A stretch of DNA of 64,000 nt, from positions 1 to 64,000 of the forward strand of contig JACDHD010000002.1 of NCBI GenBank assembly GCA_013821265.1, in the 5' to 3' direction. The notes under the pieces were generated by a model. That model did not search any database. It had not been told where the DNA came from and saw only the letters and a list, made by a program, of their open reading frames with translations. A program made the position numbers and the translations under genes. Positions 8,998 through 17,041 of the stretch are shown here, in pieces. Every line of letters starts with the position of its first letter. Position 1 is the stretch's first letter. Origin of the DNA: Parachlamydiaceae bacterium (lineage in GTDB: Bacteria > Chlamydiota > Chlamydiia > Chlamydiales > Parachlamydiaceae).

Positions 8998-10287
8998 ATG
9001 GATAACACTGAATCAACTAGCAAAAAGCCTACGCCAAATCAGATCTTTCGTTCCGTTTCCTTAGAGCGCTTATCTAACCCCGAACAACTCGATAGTTTAC
9101 TCACCGTAGTCACACCCAAAAAGTGGATCGCATTAGCATGTATGCTAATGCTCGGTTGTGTTGTCTTGCTGTGGGCATTCTTTGGCTCCATTCCTGTCAA
9201 GATTGAAGGAAAGGGTATTGTTATGAATCAGAAAGGCTTTCTTTTTAATATTCCTACCAAGATGGGTGGAACCGTTCAACAAATCCATGTCAAGCCTAAT
9301 GATCAAGTCGAAGAGGGAACTTTAATCGCTCAGATTTTCGATGCAGAGGAAAACTTAAAATTAGATCGCGCTGACCTTAGAGTGGTCAACTTAACCCGCG
9401 ATCTTCAGCGTCTAAGAGATGAGGTAGCCGTAGAAGCCCAAGCGCAAAGTGAAGCTCAAGAAAGTGAGATTGCTGCCAAGAAATATAATATCGAACAATT
9501 AGATAGAAGAATTGAAGATTTAAAAAAAGAAGTAGAAGTACGACGCAAGCTTTACGAAGACGGATTGGTCAGTCATAGCGTTTTGATAGATACTGAAGAT
9601 AGGTTATCCAAGTCACGCATTGAAAAAGAAGTCACTGGAGCAGCCATTGCGACATTGCGCTTTAATCTTGCAAAAGGGTATCGCACCGAAGAAGTAAAGG
9701 CTAAGGAGCAAGAGTTATTTAAAGCTACAGAAGCACGCGATTTGTTAAGAACCCGACAGCCTTACTATAATATATATAGTTCTACCACCGGCAACGTGCT
9801 TGCCCTGCTTGCAAGCGAGGGCGACGTGGTGCAGCCGGGAGCTCCTCTTGTGTGGGTGGAATATAAAGGAGCTGAAACCTCTTATGTTGTTTACGGCTAC
9901 TTTCCTGTCGAAAAAGGAAAGCGAATTGAAATTGGTTTCAAAGTGCAAGTGGCAGTTTCAACCGTTGATACCCAGGAATATGGCTACTTAACAGGGACAG
10001 TTAAGGAAGTCTCCGGTTATGCCGTATCTAAAAATAGCATTGCGAAGATAGTCCATAATACGGAATTGGTCGAATATCTTTCTCAAGGAGTGCCGGCTGT
10101 AGTTCAAGTGTTAATCGAATTGGAAACGGATCCCATTACACATAACTATCGTTGGACGTCGGGTAAGACGCCTCCTGTAAAAATTTCTACAGGCACTGTA
10201 TGCACGCTTCAAGCAATCCTCCATCGGATCCGCCCTATTCACTATGTCTTGCCTATAGAGACGTTTAAAATTGCGAAAACCCCATAA
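8998..10287 (+). CDS. NHLM-type bacteriocin secretion protein, HlyD-family periplasmic adaptor
   Basis: The 429-residue protein starts at the ATG at 8998, where GGAAGGA precedes it by a few bases. An alternative frame opening at 8941 lies inside tolC and is rejected. The N-terminus IFRSVSLERLSNPEQLDSLL followed by a membrane segment (WIALACMLMLGCVVLLWAFF) is characteristic of the NHLM HlyD-like subfamily (TIGR03794 type). A coiled-coil hairpin (about 115-235) and a barrel-like domain with GNVLALLASEGDVVQPGAPL follow. It should bridge the inner-membrane ABC transporter and the TolC-like channel. Confidence 0.85.
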   Translation: MDNTESTSKKPTPNQIFRSVSLERLSNPEQLDSLLTVVTPKKWIALACMLMLGCVVLLWAFFGSIPVKIEGKGIVMNQKGFLFNIPTKMGGTVQQIHVKPNDQVEEGTLIAQIFDAEENLKLDRADLRVVNLTRDLQRLRDEVAVEAQAQSEAQESEIAAKKYNIEQLDRRIEDLKKEVEVRRKLYEDGLVSHSVLIDTEDRLSKSRIEKEVTGAAIATLRFNLAKGYRTEEVKAKEQELFKATEARDLLRTRQPYYNIYSSTTGNVLALLASEGDVVQPGAPLVWVEYKGAETSYVVYGYFPVEKGKRIEIGFKVQVAVSTVDTQEYGYLTGTVKEVSGYAVSKNSIAKIVHNTELVEYLSQGVPAVVQVLIELETDPITHNYRWTSGKTPPVKISTGTVCTLQAILHRIRPIHYVLPIETFKIAKTP

Positions 10288-10291
10288 AAAT

Positions 10292-12484
10292 ATGAGCATA
10301 GACGCAAAAAAAACACAAAGACGACTCAAGACGCCAACCATCATACAAATGGAAGCCACTGAATGCGGTGCAATTGCCCTGGCGATTATTATGGCCTATT
10401 ATGGGAAATATGTTCCCTTTGAAGAACTACGAACATTTTGTGGAGTTTCTCGTAATGGGAGTGATGCTTATAATATGGTCCAAGCAGCTAAGAAATATGG
10501 CTTTGATGCTAAAGGCTATAGCATGGATATTAAGGCTTTACATGCGTGCGATTTACCAATAATCCTCCATTGGAAATTTGAACATTTCGTTGTACTGGAA
10601 GGATTTGGAAAAGATAAAGTTTACATAAATGATCCCGCTACAGGCCCGCGTATGATTTCGTACGAAGATCTTGATCAAGCTTTCACTGGGGTAGCCATTA
10701 TTTTGAAGCCAACAGCAACTTTCTTTAAATCAGGAAAAGCGCCTAGTCTATTACACTCCCTGTATAAACGAATCAAGCAAGTCAAAGCTCCTCTTATTTT
10801 TTCGATTCTTGTTGGAATTGGATTAATTGTGCCAAATTTAGCCTTTCCTGCTTTTACTCGTGTTTTCATAGATCAAGTCTTGATGAAGCAGGATTTTTCC
10901 TGGCAAACCGGCATCATCTTAGGGATGTTATTGGCGGTTGTAGGCACCACTATTCTTAATTTCTTACAAAAATCTGTGCTTAATAGACTGAGAACACGTT
11001 TATCATTAAGATTTGCAAGCGATGCCTTTTGGCATATGCTGCGCCTTCCGATGATGTTTTATACACAACGCTATCCGGGAGAAGTTGCTTCACGTTTAGC
11101 GCTTAACGATTCCATCAGTCGCACGATTACGGGTAACTTAGCAACCACGGCCATTAATCTTTTGTTTGTTATTGTCTACGGAATTGCCATTTTTTATTAC
11201 GATGTGATTATTGCTCTTACTGCGATAGGGATGATCGCCATCTCATTACTCTTAATGAGGCTTGCCTATCGTGCTCGCAGCGATGCTTATGCGCGCTACC
11301 AAGCCGACCAGGGGAAAAACATGGCATATTCGCTTGGAGCGTTATTAGATATCGAGACTATCAAAGCATCGGGAATGGAGGTTAAGTTTTTTTCACGATG
11401 GGTGGGTTATTACACAAAAGTCATCAATGTTCTACAAGAAGTGGGAAAGAAAGATATTTTTTTGGCAGTAATGACTCCCCTGATGAATTCGCTGACAATG
11501 CTGACGTTGATTGCCATTGGAGTCTGGAAAATTTTACACGGGGAAATGACAATCGGCATGTTTGTGGCTTTGCAAATCTTGCTGAATAAATTTATGAGTC
11601 CGGTGATGCAGCTTGTCGGATTTGGACAATTGATTCAATTGTTAAGGGTAGATATTGCACGAGTAGATGACCTTCTGAACCACCCTTTGGATGCCCAGTT
11701 TCTGAAAACTGACGTTGCCTCGTCTAAGGAAAACGAATCCTCGTTTAACAAGCTTTCCGGCCATGTACAATTGCATAACATAGCCTTTGGATATAGTCCT
11801 TTAGATCAACCGGTAGTAAAAGGAATTTCATTAACACTACAGCCCGGCAAAAGCACCGCTTTAGTAGGACCCACCGGTTGCGGTAAATCGACCATTGCTA
11901 AGATTGTCGCAGGACTCTTTGCTCCTTGGGAAGGGGAAGTGCTATTCGATGGGAAAAGCCGCGATCAACTTCCTAGACAGTGCATTGTAGACTCCTTATC
12001 ATTGGCCGAACAAGAGGTGTTTTTATTCAATGGGACGGTAAAAGATAACTTAACCCTTCTTGATCCTTCTATAGAACAGGAAAACGTCATTCAAGCCACA
12101 ACAGATGCTTGCATTCATGAAGAAATTCTCTCACGGGCTGGAGGATATGATTTAGAAATTAAAGAAAATGGTAGCAATTTAAGTGGGGGGCAAAAACAGC
12201 GCATTGAATTAGCTCGTGCCCTGCTCAAAAAACCGACAATTTTAATTTTGGACGAGGCGACAAGTGCAGTTGATTCCCCTGTTGAAGCCCAAATATTTAA
12301 AAACATTCGGCGGCGAGGTTGTGCTGTGCTTATGATAGCTCATCGCTTGAGTACAGTGCGAAAATGTGATGAGATTATTGTGCTGGATAAAGGAAATATT
12401 GTGGCTAGAGGAACCCATGAACAATTGATGAATGCATCCGGAATTTATAGAGATCTTTTAGAAAGTGAAAACAGAAATTTCTAA
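10292..12484 (+). CDS. NHLM-type C39 peptidase / ABC transporter (processes and exports double-glycine peptides)
   Basis: This is a peptidase-containing ABC transporter of 730 residues. Residues 1-130 are a C39 domain with the full catalytic set: Cys25 in TECGAIAL, His98 in EHFVVLEG and Asp114 in INDPATGP. Six membrane helices (about 155-430) and an ATPase follow, with Walker A GPTGCGKST, signature LSGGQKQRIELARALL and Walker B ILILDEATSAVD. Such enzymes cut precursors after a Gly-Gly and pump the core out. The ATG at 10292 lies five bases after the hlyD stop; a TTG at 10271 overlapping hlyD is also possible because no clear Shine-Dalgarno is seen. Its intact active site agrees with the Gly-Gly precursor gene just downstream. 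Confidence 0.9.
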   Translation: MSIDAKKTQRRLKTPTIIQMEATECGAIALAIIMAYYGKYVPFEELRTFCGVSRNGSDAYNMVQAAKKYGFDAKGYSMDIKALHACDLPIILHWKFEHFVVLEGFGKDKVYINDPATGPRMISYEDLDQAFTGVAIILKPTATFFKSGKAPSLLHSLYKRIKQVKAPLIFSILVGIGLIVPNLAFPAFTRVFIDQVLMKQDFSWQTGIILGMLLAVVGTTILNFLQKSVLNRLRTRLSLRFASDAFWHMLRLPMMFYTQRYPGEVASRLALNDSISRTITGNLATTAINLLFVIVYGIAIFYYDVIIALTAIGMIAISLLLMRLAYRARSDAYARYQADQGKNMAYSLGALLDIETIKASGMEVKFFSRWVGYYTKVINVLQEVGKKDIFLAVMTPLMNSLTMLTLIAIGVWKILHGEMTIGMFVALQILLNKFMSPVMQLVGFGQLIQLLRVDIARVDDLLNHPLDAQFLKTDVASSKENESSFNKLSGHVQLHNIAFGYSPLDQPVVKGISLTLQPGKSTALVGPTGCGKSTIAKIVAGLFAPWEGEVLFDGKSRDQLPRQCIVDSLSLAEQEVFLFNGTVKDNLTLLDPSIEQENVIQATTDACIHEEILSRAGGYDLEIKENGSNLSGGQKQRIELARALLKKPTILILDEATSAVDSPVEAQIFKNIRRRGCAVLMIAHRLSTVRKCDEIIVLDKGNIVARGTHEQLMNASGIYRDLLESENRNF

Positions 12485-12524
12485 AGATTTATACCATATT
12501 CAGCGTTGTATATTCAATTCTAAA

Positions 12525-12575
12525 AAAACGACACTGAACATGCGAAAGATTTTCTGCATATTCCAGCGTCGTTTT
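12525..12575. terminator. Bidirectional terminator hairpin
   Basis: AAAACGAC at 12525-12532 pairs with GTCGTTTT at 12568-12575, extended by CTG/CAG inside. The minus-strand reading ends in a run of seven T, and the plus-strand reading ends in TTTT. It closes the tolC-hlyD-peptidase operon. Confidence 0.6.
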
Positions 12576-12609
12576 CATTAGTAAATCATCTAACAGCTTA
12601 GGCTACATG

Positions 12610-12645
12610 AAAAAAAGGACATAGGGTTTAATCAACTTTATGTCC
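12610..12645 (-). terminator. Rho-independent terminator of the precursor peptide gene
   Basis: On the minus strand GGACATA (from 12645) pairs with TATGTCC (to 12617), followed directly by seven T (12616-12610). It starts 22 bases after the stop of the small precursor gene, giving that gene its own transcription unit. Confidence 0.7.
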
Positions 12646-12667
12646 AATTCACACTTCACCATTAAGA

Positions 12668-12832
12668 TCAGTAGAAGTGGATAGGTGCTTGGTCCGGCAC
12701 AATTGCATTTAGTGTAGAAACAAGACCGCCGGTTTGAGCTTCACTTCCGGGCACATCTATAGGCCTATCTATTAGCAGCCGACCACCCACCACTGATTTA
12801 AGTTCTTCTTTATTTAGTTCTTTTGTTTCCAT
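12668..12832 (-). CDS. Double-glycine leader precursor peptide (putative bacteriocin/microcin-like)
   Basis: A 54-residue peptide is encoded, too short for most gene callers. Residues 1-17 are METKELNKEELKSVVGG, a textbook double-glycine leader with the ELxxxxLxxVxGG spacing recognised by C39 peptidases. Cleavage would release a 37-residue core starting RLLIDRPID and ending QAPIHFY. The core has no Cys, so lanthionine or disulfide bridges are excluded; it has an internal TGG. The ribosome binding site AAAGGAG lies seven bases before the ATG, a candidate promoter (12923-12951) lies upstream, and a terminator follows. It is convergent with the C39 transporter gene. The target of the peptide is unknown. 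Confidence 0.85.
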   Translation of the reverse strand: METKELNKEELKSVVGGRLLIDRPIDVPGSEAQTGGLVSTLNAIVPDQAPIHFY

Positions 12833-12922
12833 AAAACAACTCCTTTAAAAAGCTTTTTCTAGGAACCAACTAATATTATGGAGGTCCACGTCAAAGCATA
12901 ACACTTTAACGTTCTTATTATT

Positions 12923-12951
12923 ATAATAACATACGATAATTAATTTGTAAA
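12923..12951 (-). promoter_or_regulatory. Candidate promoter of the precursor peptide gene
   Basis: On the minus strand TTTACA (12951-12946) is 17 bases from TATTAT (12928-12923). This predicts an untranslated leader of roughly 85 bases before the ATG at 12832. The region is AT-rich, so chance matches are likely. Confidence 0.35.
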
Positions 12952-12979
12952 CATTTTTTTTAAAATTGTAGGCGCAAAA

Positions 12980-13018
12980 TAGAAATGTCGTAATGTTCTG
13001 CAACTTAGAAATGTCGTA
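12980..13018. repeat. Direct repeat TAGAAATGTCGTA
   Basis: The 13-mer TAGAAATGTCGTA occurs at 12980-12992 and 13006-13018, a period of 26. It resembles the repeated end of an insertion sequence, but no transposase lies nearby. Confidence 0.5.
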
Positions 13019-13061
13019 TTTATTATAACATGTACCTCTTTTGTTTTAAAAGCAGGGGGTA

Positions 13062-13172
13062 GGGGGACGGCAGTCCCCCCTTACAATTTCTAAATATCAA
13101 GCTTTATAGCCCAACTGAGGTGTATGGGCGTTAGCCCATACGCCGATGGCGGGAGCGGAGGTGTAGCCTCCG
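13062..13172. repeat. Three consecutive perfect hairpins
   Basis: GGGGGAC/GTCCCCC (13062-13079), GTATGGGC/GCCCATAC (13122-13141) and CGGAGG/CCTCCG (13156-13172) follow one another, each with a four- or five-base loop. They precede the group II intron remnant. Different stems with a similar build suggest a structured repeat family rather than a single gene product. Confidence 0.55.
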
Positions 13173-13230
13173 ACAGCAAAGTAGACTATAGCTGAGTATA
13201 GTGTTTTCTTTTCAGGAGTGCCTGTGATTC

Positions 13231-13644
13231 TTGTTTCCACGGATGGTACCCAGAAGGTTTTTGATGGTGTTTGGGTCGCTTGTCTACTTCAATAAGAGTG
13301 ATTTGTTTGCTATCACTATCTACTCCGCTTTCCTACCGGCAGTAGGGGATAAGGCAATCAAAAAGATCAAAGAAAAGATCCGGGAGTGGGACTTACACAA
13401 CAAGACTCGCAGCACCTTAGAAGAAATAGGCGAAATTATAAATCCAACCGTTAGAGGATGGGTGAATTATTACGGCAGCTTTTACAAATCAGAACTCGAT
13501 AAGATTCTGAAACAAATAGACTATAGGCTAACAAAATGGGCAGTGAAGAAATACAAAAAGTTCAAAAGAAATACGAACAGTACTGCACAATGGATAGGAA
13601 GGATCAGAAAAAGAGATCCAAAACTATTAGCACACTGGACGTAA
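13231..13644 (+). pseudogene. Group II intron maturase, C-terminal remnant
   Basis: Only the thumb/maturase (GIIM) part of a group II intron reverse transcriptase remains. From about residue 34 it reads FLPAVGDKAIKKIKEKIREW, then GEIINPTVRGWVNYYGSFYK, and ends in a basic tail WIGRIRKRDPKLLAHW. The reverse-transcriptase palm (YxDD) and endonuclease domains are absent, and the first about 33 residues do not fit the family. The intron's RNA domains V and VI follow directly. It is a 5'-deleted intron copy, unable to move by itself. Confidence 0.85.
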
Positions 13645-13667
13645 ACAGAACAAAGGTTGATTGAGAA

Positions 13668-13741
13668 GAGCCGTATGAAGCGAGAGTTTCACGTACGGAT
13701 CTGTGAGAGCCTAATGGTGAAATTCCAATGGGCTACTCGAC
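13668..13741 (+). ncRNA. Group II intron domains V and VI (3' end)
   Basis: GAGCCGTATGAAGCGAGAG at 13668 opens a 34-base hairpin with GTTTCACGTACGGATC, the classic catalytic domain V. GAGAGCC...GGGCTACTC (13704-13738) forms domain VI, which should hold the branch-point A. The intron boundary is expected around 13741. This RNA fragment is well preserved although the rest of the intron is gone. Confidence 0.8.
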
Positions 13742-13789
13742 TTTAAAGCAGGGTCTTTGCTTACTATTCCCTTTTACACAGCGATGATT

Positions 13790-13917
13790 TATGCAATTGT
13801 CTCAATTCGTCCAATCGAGACAATTGCATAAGTCTTAACCCGTGCCCGATTCCTAGGTTACTCTCAGGCCTGACGGCCTGGAAAGGACGACTTATGCAAT
13901 TGTCTCATGTCGTCCAT
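13790..13917. repeat. Repeat element bounded by the GAGACAATTGCATAAGT motif
   Basis: ATGCAATTGTCTCA (13791) and its reverse complement GAGACAATTGCATAAGTC (13816) form a palindrome; a third copy, ACTTATGCAATTGTCTCA, lies at 13890-13907 inside a GGACGA...TCGTCC frame. Between them are CGTGCCCGATTCCTAG and the hairpin CAGGCCTGACGGCCTGG. The element ends about eight bases before the hemF stop codon. The same terminal motif bounds repeats at 18.6, 23.7, 36.4 and 40.1 kb. Confidence 0.65.
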
Positions 13918-13924
13918 TCTGCCG

Positions 13925-14728
13925 TTACCATTTGGCAAGTGGTGGCATCGAGCAAAGAATCGCTTCAGGATTACCACCAGACTGAAATCCAAATTTTGTT
14001 CCGCGATCATATACCAAATTAAATTCCGCATAATGTGCGCGCAGCTCCAGCTGCTTTTGACGCTCTTCTGAAGAAAAGGCGTGTGATACCCGACGCTGAT
14101 AAATAGGCAAAATTGCTGGTAAAAATGACTTACCCACCCCTTGCCACATTGAGAGGTCTTTTTGGAAGTCACCGCTATTCCAGTGATCAAAGAAAATGCC
14201 ACCCACCCCGCGTTCTTTTTTGCGGTGAGGAATATAAAAGTACTCGCGCGCCTGTTGTGACAGTTTTTCGTAAAGTCCACTATCAAATGGTTCTAAAGCC
14301 TCTCTTGCCACTCCATGAAAATGGTGTGTATCCTCCTGATAAGGAAATCCCATCGGCGTTAGATCGTAGCCCCCGCCAAACCAAAACTTTTTAGGGGTTT
14401 CAATGTACCGGATGTTCATGTGTACTGTTGGAGCATGCGGATTGCTCATATGCGTGATTAGACTAATGCCCGTAGCATAGAAAGGTCCTGTTCCATCGGA
14501 CATGGGAAACTGTTCTCCAGAGACCCCAGACCAATTGACTGCAGCCTTTTCAAACACATTGCCGCGTATGACGGCCATTTCGCCTCCACCTGCACCCGCA
14601 TGGTAATTCCACTGCTTGCGTTCAAAACAATGCGAAGGCTCCAATGCTTGAAACGCCTGAATAATTTCTTCGCGCAGCGTTTTGAGAAAGGGTAGAATTT
14701 CTGGATGTGAGGGCGTTGTGATTGTCAT
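13925..14728 (-). CDS. hemF: Oxygen-dependent coproporphyrinogen III oxidase
   Basis: The 267-residue protein decarboxylates coproporphyrinogen III to protoporphyrinogen IX in haem synthesis. Family signatures are clear: FERKQWNYHAGAGGGEMAVI near the N-terminus, NPHAPTVHMNIRYIE, WFGGGYDLTPMGFPYQEDT in the active site, and YDRGTKFGFQSGGNPEAIL at the C-terminus. It is slightly shorter than the proteobacterial enzymes (about 300). Its ATG overlaps the nqrE stop (ATGA), so it is translationally coupled to the nqr operon, linking haem supply with respiration. Confidence 0.95.
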   Translation of the reverse strand: MTITTPSHPEILPFLKTLREEIIQAFQALEPSHCFERKQWNYHAGAGGGEMAVIRGNVFEKAAVNWSGVSGEQFPMSDGTGPFYATGISLITHMSNPHAPTVHMNIRYIETPKKFWFGGGYDLTPMGFPYQEDTHHFHGVAREALEPFDSGLYEKLSQQAREYFYIPHRKKERGVGGIFFDHWNSGDFQKDLSMWQGVGKSFLPAILPIYQRRVSHAFSSEERQKQLELRAHYAEFNLVYDRGTKFGFQSGGNPEAILCSMPPLAKW

Positions 14729-15447
14729 GGGAGTTCTGGATCAACGTTAGCTAGGGCTACGCGCTCTGTTGGAGGCGCGACGTCCACAGCACCAGTCGGC
14801 TTTGCCAACTTAATGCCAATAAACCCTTGGAATGCCATCGACATGAGTCCTGTCATGATAAAGGTGATCCCCATACCTCTTAGAGCGGGAACTACATTTG
14901 AGGTGGCCAGCTTCTCACGAATGGCGGCAATCAGAGCAATTGTAAGCCACCAGCCCATGCCTGATCCAAAAACGTAGATCAAATTGGGCATAAAAGGGTA
15001 ATCACGTGTGACGGCAAATAGACAGGCACCCAAGATCGCACAGTTAACTGTAATAAGTGGAAGATAGAGTCCTAACGAGAGGTATAGTGCAGGAGAAAAT
15101 TTCTCAATCACGATTTCAAGAACCTGCACAAACCCTGCAATGACGGAAATAAATAAAAGGAAGGTAAGGAAGCTGAGGTCGACGTTGGCGGCATTGATTC
15201 CAAAATGTTCAAGCCATGAGAGAGCTCCGGGAGCTGTCACAAACTTATACACTATCCAATTGAGGACTCCAGACACTGTTAACACAAACACCACGGCAAC
15301 GCCAAGTCCATTTGCCGTTTTGAGCTTGGTGGAGCAGGCTAAATAGGTGCACATGCCCAAGAAGTTGGCTAGGAGGAAGTTTTCAATAAAAATGGCTTGG
15401 ATAAGTAAGCCAAAGAGATTTAATGATTCGTATGGACCCATCCACAT
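14725..15447 (-). CDS. nqrE: Na+-translocating NADH:quinone reductase subunit E
   Basis: The 240-residue integral membrane subunit of the sodium pump reads ENFLLANFLGMCTYLACS, then YLPLITVNCAILGACLF, typical of NqrE/RnfA, with six hydrophobic helices. The conserved cysteines CTYLAC and NCAILGAC correspond to residues that hold an intramembrane iron centre in studied homologues. It follows nqrD by 12 bases and overlaps hemF by four. Confidence 0.95.
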   Translation of the reverse strand: MWMGPYESLNLFGLLIQAIFIENFLLANFLGMCTYLACSTKLKTANGLGVAVVFVLTVSGVLNWIVYKFVTAPGALSWLEHFGINAANVDLSFLTFLLFISVIAGFVQVLEIVIEKFSPALYLSLGLYLPLITVNCAILGACLFAVTRDYPFMPNLIYVFGSGMGWWLTIALIAAIREKLATSNVVPALRGMGITFIMTGLMSMAFQGFIGIKLAKPTGAVDVAPPTERVALANVDPELP

Positions 15448-15459
15448 AATTTTCTTGGC

Positions 15460-16095
15460 TCACTTCTTCATGTTAATAAGATTAAAGATCCAGATGAGGC
15501 CACCGATAAGAAAAAAGGCTGCCGGAGGACTTACCATCAGAGCTAAGTTGTCGTAACCGTCGGGATTTTGTGCCGTTGCGTACCAGCTGAGGGGGATGAC
15601 TTGGTAATTGAAGAGTTGTCCAAAACCAAATAGTTCTCGGATTCCACCTATGACGAATAACACCCAAGCGTACCCCATGCCTGCACCTAAACCATCGAGG
15701 AAAGCAGGAATTGGTTCCACGTTTTTTGCCATCCCTTCGGTACGTCCCATCACAATACAGTTGGTAATGATCAAGCCCACGTATACGCTAAGAACCTTCG
15801 ACATGCTGTACAGGTAGGCTTGCAGGTACTGATCGATGATGATGACGAAAAGGGAGATGATTGCTAACTGAGCGATCATTCTAACGCTATCAGGAGTGCT
15901 ACGGCGAAATAGCGAAACAAAGAAGCACGAAAATGCGGTGACGAAGGCAACAGATAATCCCATTGTGACTGATACAGAGAGGCGGTTTGTCACTCCAAGG
16001 GCAGAACAGATTCCTAAGACCGCAACGAGGATTTGATTGCCTCCCCATAGCTGGCTTGTGAAATAAGACATTGTGGGAACTTTTTGAGCTGCCAT
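15460..16095 (-). CDS. nqrD: Na+-translocating NADH:quinone reductase subunit D
   Basis: NqrD is a 211-residue membrane subunit and close relative of NqrE. It starts at the ATG at 16095 ([12 protein letters not shown]), which gives the usual family length; the longer open frame to 16152 lies within nqrC. Conserved [13 protein letters not shown] and [17 protein letters not shown] supply the two cysteine motifs facing those of NqrE. It lies eight bases downstream of nqrC in the order B-C-D-E. Confidence 0.95.
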   Translation of the reverse strand: MAAQKVPTMSYFTSQLWGGNQILVAVLGICSALGVTNRLSVSVTMGLSVAFVTAFSCFFVSLFRRSTPDSVRMIAQLAIISLFVIIIDQYLQAYLYSMSKVLSVYVGLIITNCIVMGRTEGMAKNVEPIPAFLDGLGAGMGYAWVLFVIGGIRELFGFGQLFNYQVIPLSWYATAQNPDGYDNLALMVSPPAAFFLIGGLIWIFNLINMKK

Positions 16096-16102
16096 AGGGA
16101 TC

Positions 16103-17041
16103 TCACTTATCTTCGGCTTTGGGATTACTGGACTCTTTAGCATTTTCCTCATGCACGCGAATGAGGAAAGGGCGGTAGGCTGCTAAAACTTCGCGATAGG
16201 CATCTGTCACACCATTACCTGTCAACGTGGCTCCTGCCATTCCATCTACAGCACTTTGAGCTTTTAGGGAATCTCCAAGAACGTCACTGACTTTGCCTTT
16301 GACGACTGTAATTCCCAAAGGTGCTGTTTGAAAGTTAGGTTGTCCGCTAGCAACAGGTTGGAAAATCTTTTTGCCAGGAAAGAAGTTTTGCCAATCTGCT
16401 TCGGAAATATTGGCTCCTAGTCCTGGCGTTTCCTTTTGATCGTACCAAGAAATGCCAATGACCGTATCGCCATCAGGTTTAATCGCTAAATAACCGTAGA
16501 TGGCATCCCATAAGCCATAGCCATTAACAGGTATGACGTACCCCATCGGTTTAGGCTGTTCGGTTTGTTCGGCTGTTGTTGGGGGGAGAATAGCGTAAAT
16601 GAGCTTCTGAGGGCGTTTATAATAACCGGTTTTCTTGTACTCAACTAAATACTCTTCTTCTTTGATTTTAGCTTTTTCAAATGTCGTTTGATTGCCTTTA
16701 TCATCCACTAAAAGAGCCGGAAAGCGTTTTTTATAGACTTCGAGCAGTTGTGCTTGAGAGGCAATATCGCTTGTTGTCCCAGATTCTAGGATACCACTTG
16801 AATTCAGTTTAGCAGGAACGTAGGCACCTTTAGAATCTTGCATGAGAAAGTATTCCTGATGAGAGAGAACTTTTGCTGCGATCATCATTTGCTTACTGCG
16901 GTCGAGATCCTTAGCGATCTCTTTGGGTTCTGCCAAGGCGCTAGCCAAAACGGAAAGAACAAGAGCGCAGATAAAGCTCAAGACGACCATGAAAATGATT
17001 GTTTTTGTATTGCTCTCTTTAGGAGGCGCTTGCTCGGACAC
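16103..17041 (-). CDS. nqrC: Na+-translocating NADH:quinone reductase subunit C
   Basis: The subunit has one N-terminal membrane helix ([20 protein letters not shown]) and a periplasmic FMN-binding domain. The covalent flavin site motif is [13 protein letters not shown], the second threonine being the expected FMN-phosphate acceptor. The GTG at 17041, with CGAGGAG eight bases before, is preferred over an ATG at 17110 that lies well inside nqrB. This gives 312 residues and a 23-base overlap with nqrB. Confidence 0.92.
   Translation of the reverse strand: MSEQAPPKESNTKTIIFMVVLSFICALVLSVLASALAEPKEIAKDLDRSKQMMIAAKVLSHQEYFLMQDSKGAYVPAKLNSSGILESGTTSDIASQAQLLEVYKKRFPALLVDDKGNQTTFEKAKIKEEEYLVEYKKTGYYKRPQKLIYAILPPTTAEQTEQPKPMGYVIPVNGYGLWDAIYGYLAIKPDGDTVIGISWYDQKETPGLGANISEADWQNFFPGKKIFQPVASGQPNFQTAPLGITVVKGKVSDVLGDSLKAQSAVDGMAGATLTGNGVTDAYREVLAAYRPFLIRVHEENAKESSNPKAEDK

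Noticed and set aside
7398-12484. RTX-toxin type I secretion system
   Set aside because: The transporter has an intact C39 peptidase and a Gly-Gly precursor nearby; no RTX protein was seen.
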